Assembly (NCBI GenBank): GCA_919902735.1
Contig: CAKKRM010000098.1
Location: forward strand, 1,531 to 65,530
Direction of reading: 5' to 3'
Length of the DNA: 64,000 bases
DNA from: Anaerolineales bacterium
GTDB lineage: Bacteria; Chloroflexota; Anaerolineae; Anaerolineales; Villigracilaceae
Of this stretch, positions 62,093 to 64,000 are shown one piece after another; the stretch's first letter is position 1, and each line of letters opens with the position of its first letter. The position numbers and the translations under genes were made by a program. The notes beneath the pieces are model-generated. The model did no database searches. It saw nothing but the letters and a program-made list of their open reading frames with translations, and was not told the origin of the DNA.

Positions 62093-62704
62093 ATGCCCAC
62101 CAAAGAGGATTTCCATTCCTTCCTGCGGACTCGCCGCTCGATCCGCCGCTTCAAAACGGACCTTGTGCCTGATTCCGTTTTAAGGGACATCCTCCACACT
62201 GCCACATACGCCCCCTCCGCACACAACCGCCAGCCCTGGCGCTTCATCGTGTTGACAGATTTCCCCGCCAAAAAACATCTATCCGATGCGATGGCGGAGG
62301 AATTTCAACGCGACCTGGAAAAAGATAACCTCCCCCCCGACGAAATTAAAAAACGCATAAACAAGTCACGTGAAAGAATTACAGGCGCGCCTGTTGTCAT
62401 CATCCTCTGTGTGGATATGAGCGAGATGGATGAGTACCCCGATACCCGCCGCAAAAAAGCTGAATACATCATCGCAACCCAATCCGCCGCAAATGCAGGC
62501 ATGCAATTATTACTCGCCGCACACGCTGAAGGATTGGGCGGGGTTTGGGTGTGCAGTCCCATGTTTGCGCAGGATACCGTGCAGGAAGCGTTGAATATCT
62601 CAAAAATGTGGGAACCGCAAGCCATGTTCTTATTAGGTTATCCTGTGGAAATTCCTGCGTTTCGAGGAAGAAAAGTTTTAGAAGAAGTTGTGAAATTTAT
62701 TTGA
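62093..62704 (+). CDS. Nitroreductase-family FMN protein, FbiB C-terminal-like
   Basis: 203 residues. TRRSIRRFKTDLVPDSVLRD (about 12-31) and ATYAPSAHNRQPWRF (about 41-55) are the FMN-binding nitroreductase signature; a C-terminal AAHAEGLGGVWVCSPMFAQD completes the fold. Lying between cofE and cofD, it probably corresponds to the C-terminal half of FbiB, which reduces dehydro-F420-0 to F420-0. Separate proteins would replace the mycobacterial fusion. Its stop codon is the first three bases of a heptanucleotide array. Confidence 0.87.
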   Translation: MPTKEDFHSFLRTRRSIRRFKTDLVPDSVLRDILHTATYAPSAHNRQPWRFIVLTDFPAKKHLSDAMAEEFQRDLEKDNLPPDEIKKRINKSRERITGAPVVIILCVDMSEMDEYPDTRRKKAEYIIATQSAANAGMQLLLAAHAEGLGGVWVCSPMFAQDTVQEALNISKMWEPQAMFLLGYPVEIPAFRGRKVLEEVVKFI

Positions 62705-62729
62705 CCGTGGACCGTGGACGGTAGACCGT
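62702..62729. repeat. Left heptanucleotide arm of the four-helix-bundle cassette
   Basis: TGACCGT, GGACCGT, GGACGGT, AGACCGT: four 7-mers, beginning with the nitroreductase TGA stop. Inverted relative to the right arm at 63167-63194. Confidence 0.9.
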
Positions 62730-62746
62730 ATCGAAAAAGGAACAAT

Positions 62747-63157
62747 ATGCCTTTCAAATTTGAACAATTGGATGTCTGGCAATTATCTTTGGATTATTCC
62801 GATCAAATTTACGAAGTAGCTGAAAAACTACCCGAAAGCGAGCGGTTCAATCTAAAGTCTCAAATTACTCGTGCAGCAACATCAATCTCTCTAAACATAG
62901 CAGAAGGTTCAACAGGACAGAGCGACCCTGAACAAAATCGATTTCTCGGTATGGCAGTCCGCTCTCTGATCGAAACCGTAGCCTGCCAAAGACTCATATC
63001 CCGCCGAAAATATATAACCGACAAGACTTTAATGGAGCAGTTAGATTTGAAAGCCCAAGAGCTTGCCAAACGTCTACATGCTTTCCGCAAATCACTTGTG
63101 AATTCTAAAAAATCCATCAGCGAAGAACAAGCATTTTATGAAACCGATGAACACTAG
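62747..63157 (+). CDS. Four-helix-bundle protein (S23/IVP-like)
   Basis: 136 residues. [20 protein letters not shown] (residues 5-24) and [20 protein letters not shown] (about 43-62) are the signature of the 23S rRNA intervening-sequence protein family, which shares its fold with the accessory protein Avd of diversity-generating retroelements. ATG 62747 follows AAAAAGG by 6 nt; upstream in-frame codons read through the heptanucleotide arm. Interrupts the F420 cluster and is bracketed by inverted 4 x 7-bp arrays. Its biochemical role is unknown; the fold binds nucleic acid in known relatives. No reverse transcriptase or rRNA is nearby. Confidence 0.88.
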   Translation: MPFKFEQLDVWQLSLDYSDQIYEVAEKLPESERFNLKSQITRAATSISLNIAEGSTGQSDPEQNRFLGMAVRSLIETVACQRLISRRKYITDKTLMEQLDLKAQELAKRLHAFRKSLVNSKKSISEEQAFYETDEH

Positions 63158-64000
63158 TGACTTAAGCCACCGTCCACCGTCCACCGTCCACCGTCGTATT
63201 GTCGCCCTTGCTGGCGGAGTCGGTGGCGCGAAACTGGCGCACGGACTCGCCCAAATCCTTGCTCCCGAAGAATTGACCATCATCGTCAACACTGGCGATG
63301 ACTTTGAACATTTGGGCATGTACATCTGCCCCGACCTTGATACAGTCTGCTATACGTTGGGAGGGTTAGCAAACCCCGAAACCGGCTGGGGACGAGTAAA
63401 TGAAACGTGGAATGCCATCGCAAATGTCGAAAGACTCGGCGGGCCTGCCTGGTTCCGCTTGGGCGACCAGGATATTGCCACCCATCTTGAGAGAACCAGA
63501 AGGTTGAAGGAAGGTCAACCGCTTTCGCAGATCACAAAGGATTTTTGCAAGGCATGGGGAATTCAACATACGATATTACCCATGTCCGATTCGCCGGTGC
63601 GGACGATGGTGGACTCAGACGAAGGCGAGCTGGCTTTTCAGGAATATTTTGTTCACAGACAATGCGCGCCCAAAGTGAGAGGCTTTCGGTTCGATGGAGT
63701 CGAAGGTGCAGAATCAGTTGTCGGCGCGAAAGAGGCGATTGATGCGGCAGATGCGATTGTCATTTGCCCGTCCAATCCCTGGGTGAGCGTAGACCCGATC
63801 CTGAAGGTCATCAAAAAAATAGCCAGGCCTGTCGTGGCGGTTTCTCCGATTATCGGCGGAAAAGCAGTGAAAGGACCTGCCGCAAAGATGTATACTGAAT
63901 TGGGCATCGAGCCTTCGGCGCTGGCGGTTGCAAACCATTATCGCAACATTCTTGCAGGTTTCGTGTTAGACAATGCAGACTTATCAATGGAAAATGATGT
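63147..64000 (+). CDS. cofD: 2-phospho-L-lactate transferase CofD (partial, runs off the window)
   Basis: Transfers the phospholactyl (or related) moiety to Fo in F420 synthesis. The core begins [18 protein letters not shown] (residues 17-34), then [28 protein letters not shown] (segments), [27 protein letters not shown], and [12 protein letters not shown] near the window end. Only ATG 63147 gives an in-frame start; it overlaps the four-helix-bundle stop by 11 bp and makes residues 7-16 ([10 protein letters not shown]) out of the heptanucleotide array CCACCGT x4. At least 284 residues; C-terminus missing. Confidence 0.9.
   Translation, partial: MNTSDLSHRPPSTVHRRIVALAGGVGGAKLAHGLAQILAPEELTIIVNTGDDFEHLGMYICPDLDTVCYTLGGLANPETGWGRVNETWNAIANVERLGGPAWFRLGDQDIATHLERTRRLKEGQPLSQITKDFCKAWGIQHTILPMSDSPVRTMVDSDEGELAFQEYFVHRQCAPKVRGFRFDGVEGAESVVGAKEAIDAADAIVICPSNPWVSVDPILKVIKKIARPVVAVSPIIGGKAVKGPAAKMYTELGIEPSALAVANHYRNILAGFVLDNADLSMEND
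63167..63194. repeat. Right heptanucleotide arm of the four-helix-bundle cassette
   Basis: Four perfect CCACCGT units, in frame within the N-terminus of cofD. Reverse complement (ACGGTGG) resembles the left arm GGACCGT/GGACGGT. Confidence 0.92.

Noticed and set aside
62747-63157. Diversity-generating retroelement
   Set aside because: The four-helix-bundle protein shares the Avd fold, but no reverse transcriptase, template repeat or variable repeat is in the window.

Overview
The window looks like chromosome of a Chloroflexota bacterium, most likely class Anaerolineae. This is an inference from gene content. The pointers are surface proteins with long Thr-Pro linkers fused to TadE-type anchors, a coenzyme F420 gene cluster, a MurA with Asp in place of the catalytic Cys, and moderate GC content. 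No rRNA, tRNA, prophage, intact insertion sequence or CRISPR array was seen.

Layout. 1-8361 (+) holds a molybdenum hydroxylase operon (fused FAD/2Fe-2S subunit, a small membrane protein, the molybdopterin subunit), DUF4256, an alpha/beta hydrolase, two DUF1361 membrane proteins and YqeB. After a minus-strand response regulator, 9819-13391 (+) encodes a YqeC-MocA fusion, a second MocA-like protein, a lipid kinase and a PlsC acyltransferase. 13462-18260 (-) carries a GNAT protein, a Pcs-like CDP-alcohol phosphatidyltransferase and ileS with its T-box leader. 18735-26474 (-) is a Tad-type minor pilin/surface locus: four TadE-like and two TadG-like proteins plus a prepilin peptidase. 26599-33777 holds murA, two lipoproteins, thioredoxin, ftsY-prfB (with a programmed frameshift), an S1 protein and a methyltransferase. 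34024-42800 (-) holds an M50-like protease, tpiA, a Ser/Thr kinase, pgk, gap and yvcK. 43033-50444 (+) holds a ROK kinase, an aminotransferase, a sensor kinase, pepF and a CpXC protein. The right end has a DNRLRE surface protein and proline dehydrogenase (-), then a serine hydrolase, zinc-ribbon protein, NACHT/HEAT NTPase, ssnA, and the F420 set npdG-cofE-nitroreductase-[four-helix-bundle gene]-cofD (cofD runs off the end).

Working together. The hydroxylase, YqeB, YqeC-MocA, second MocA and SsnA match the gene set known from selenium-dependent molybdenum hydroxylase systems, here spread over about 60 kb. The last five genes, minus the four-helix-bundle gene, form an F420 synthesis/reduction module. 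gap, pgk, tpiA, yvcK and the ROK kinase form a central-carbon neighbourhood.

The most unusual layer is repeat DNA. (i) Short arrays whose unit is always 7 bp but whose sequence differs from site to site abut stop or start codons or run in frame through genes; one inverted pair of 4 x 7 bp arrays brackets the four-helix-bundle gene. (ii) Two MITE families each occur twice, with terminal inverted repeats and 9-10 bp target duplications. (iii) Palindromic repeats are inserted in frame in the hydroxylase FeS domain and in ileS, and one sits in an apical loop of the ileS T-box RNA. (iv) Several further REP-like hairpin families fill intergenic DNA. A second recurrent signal is a TATAAT-like hexamer 5-9 nt before the start codon of many genes, suggesting leaderless transcripts.
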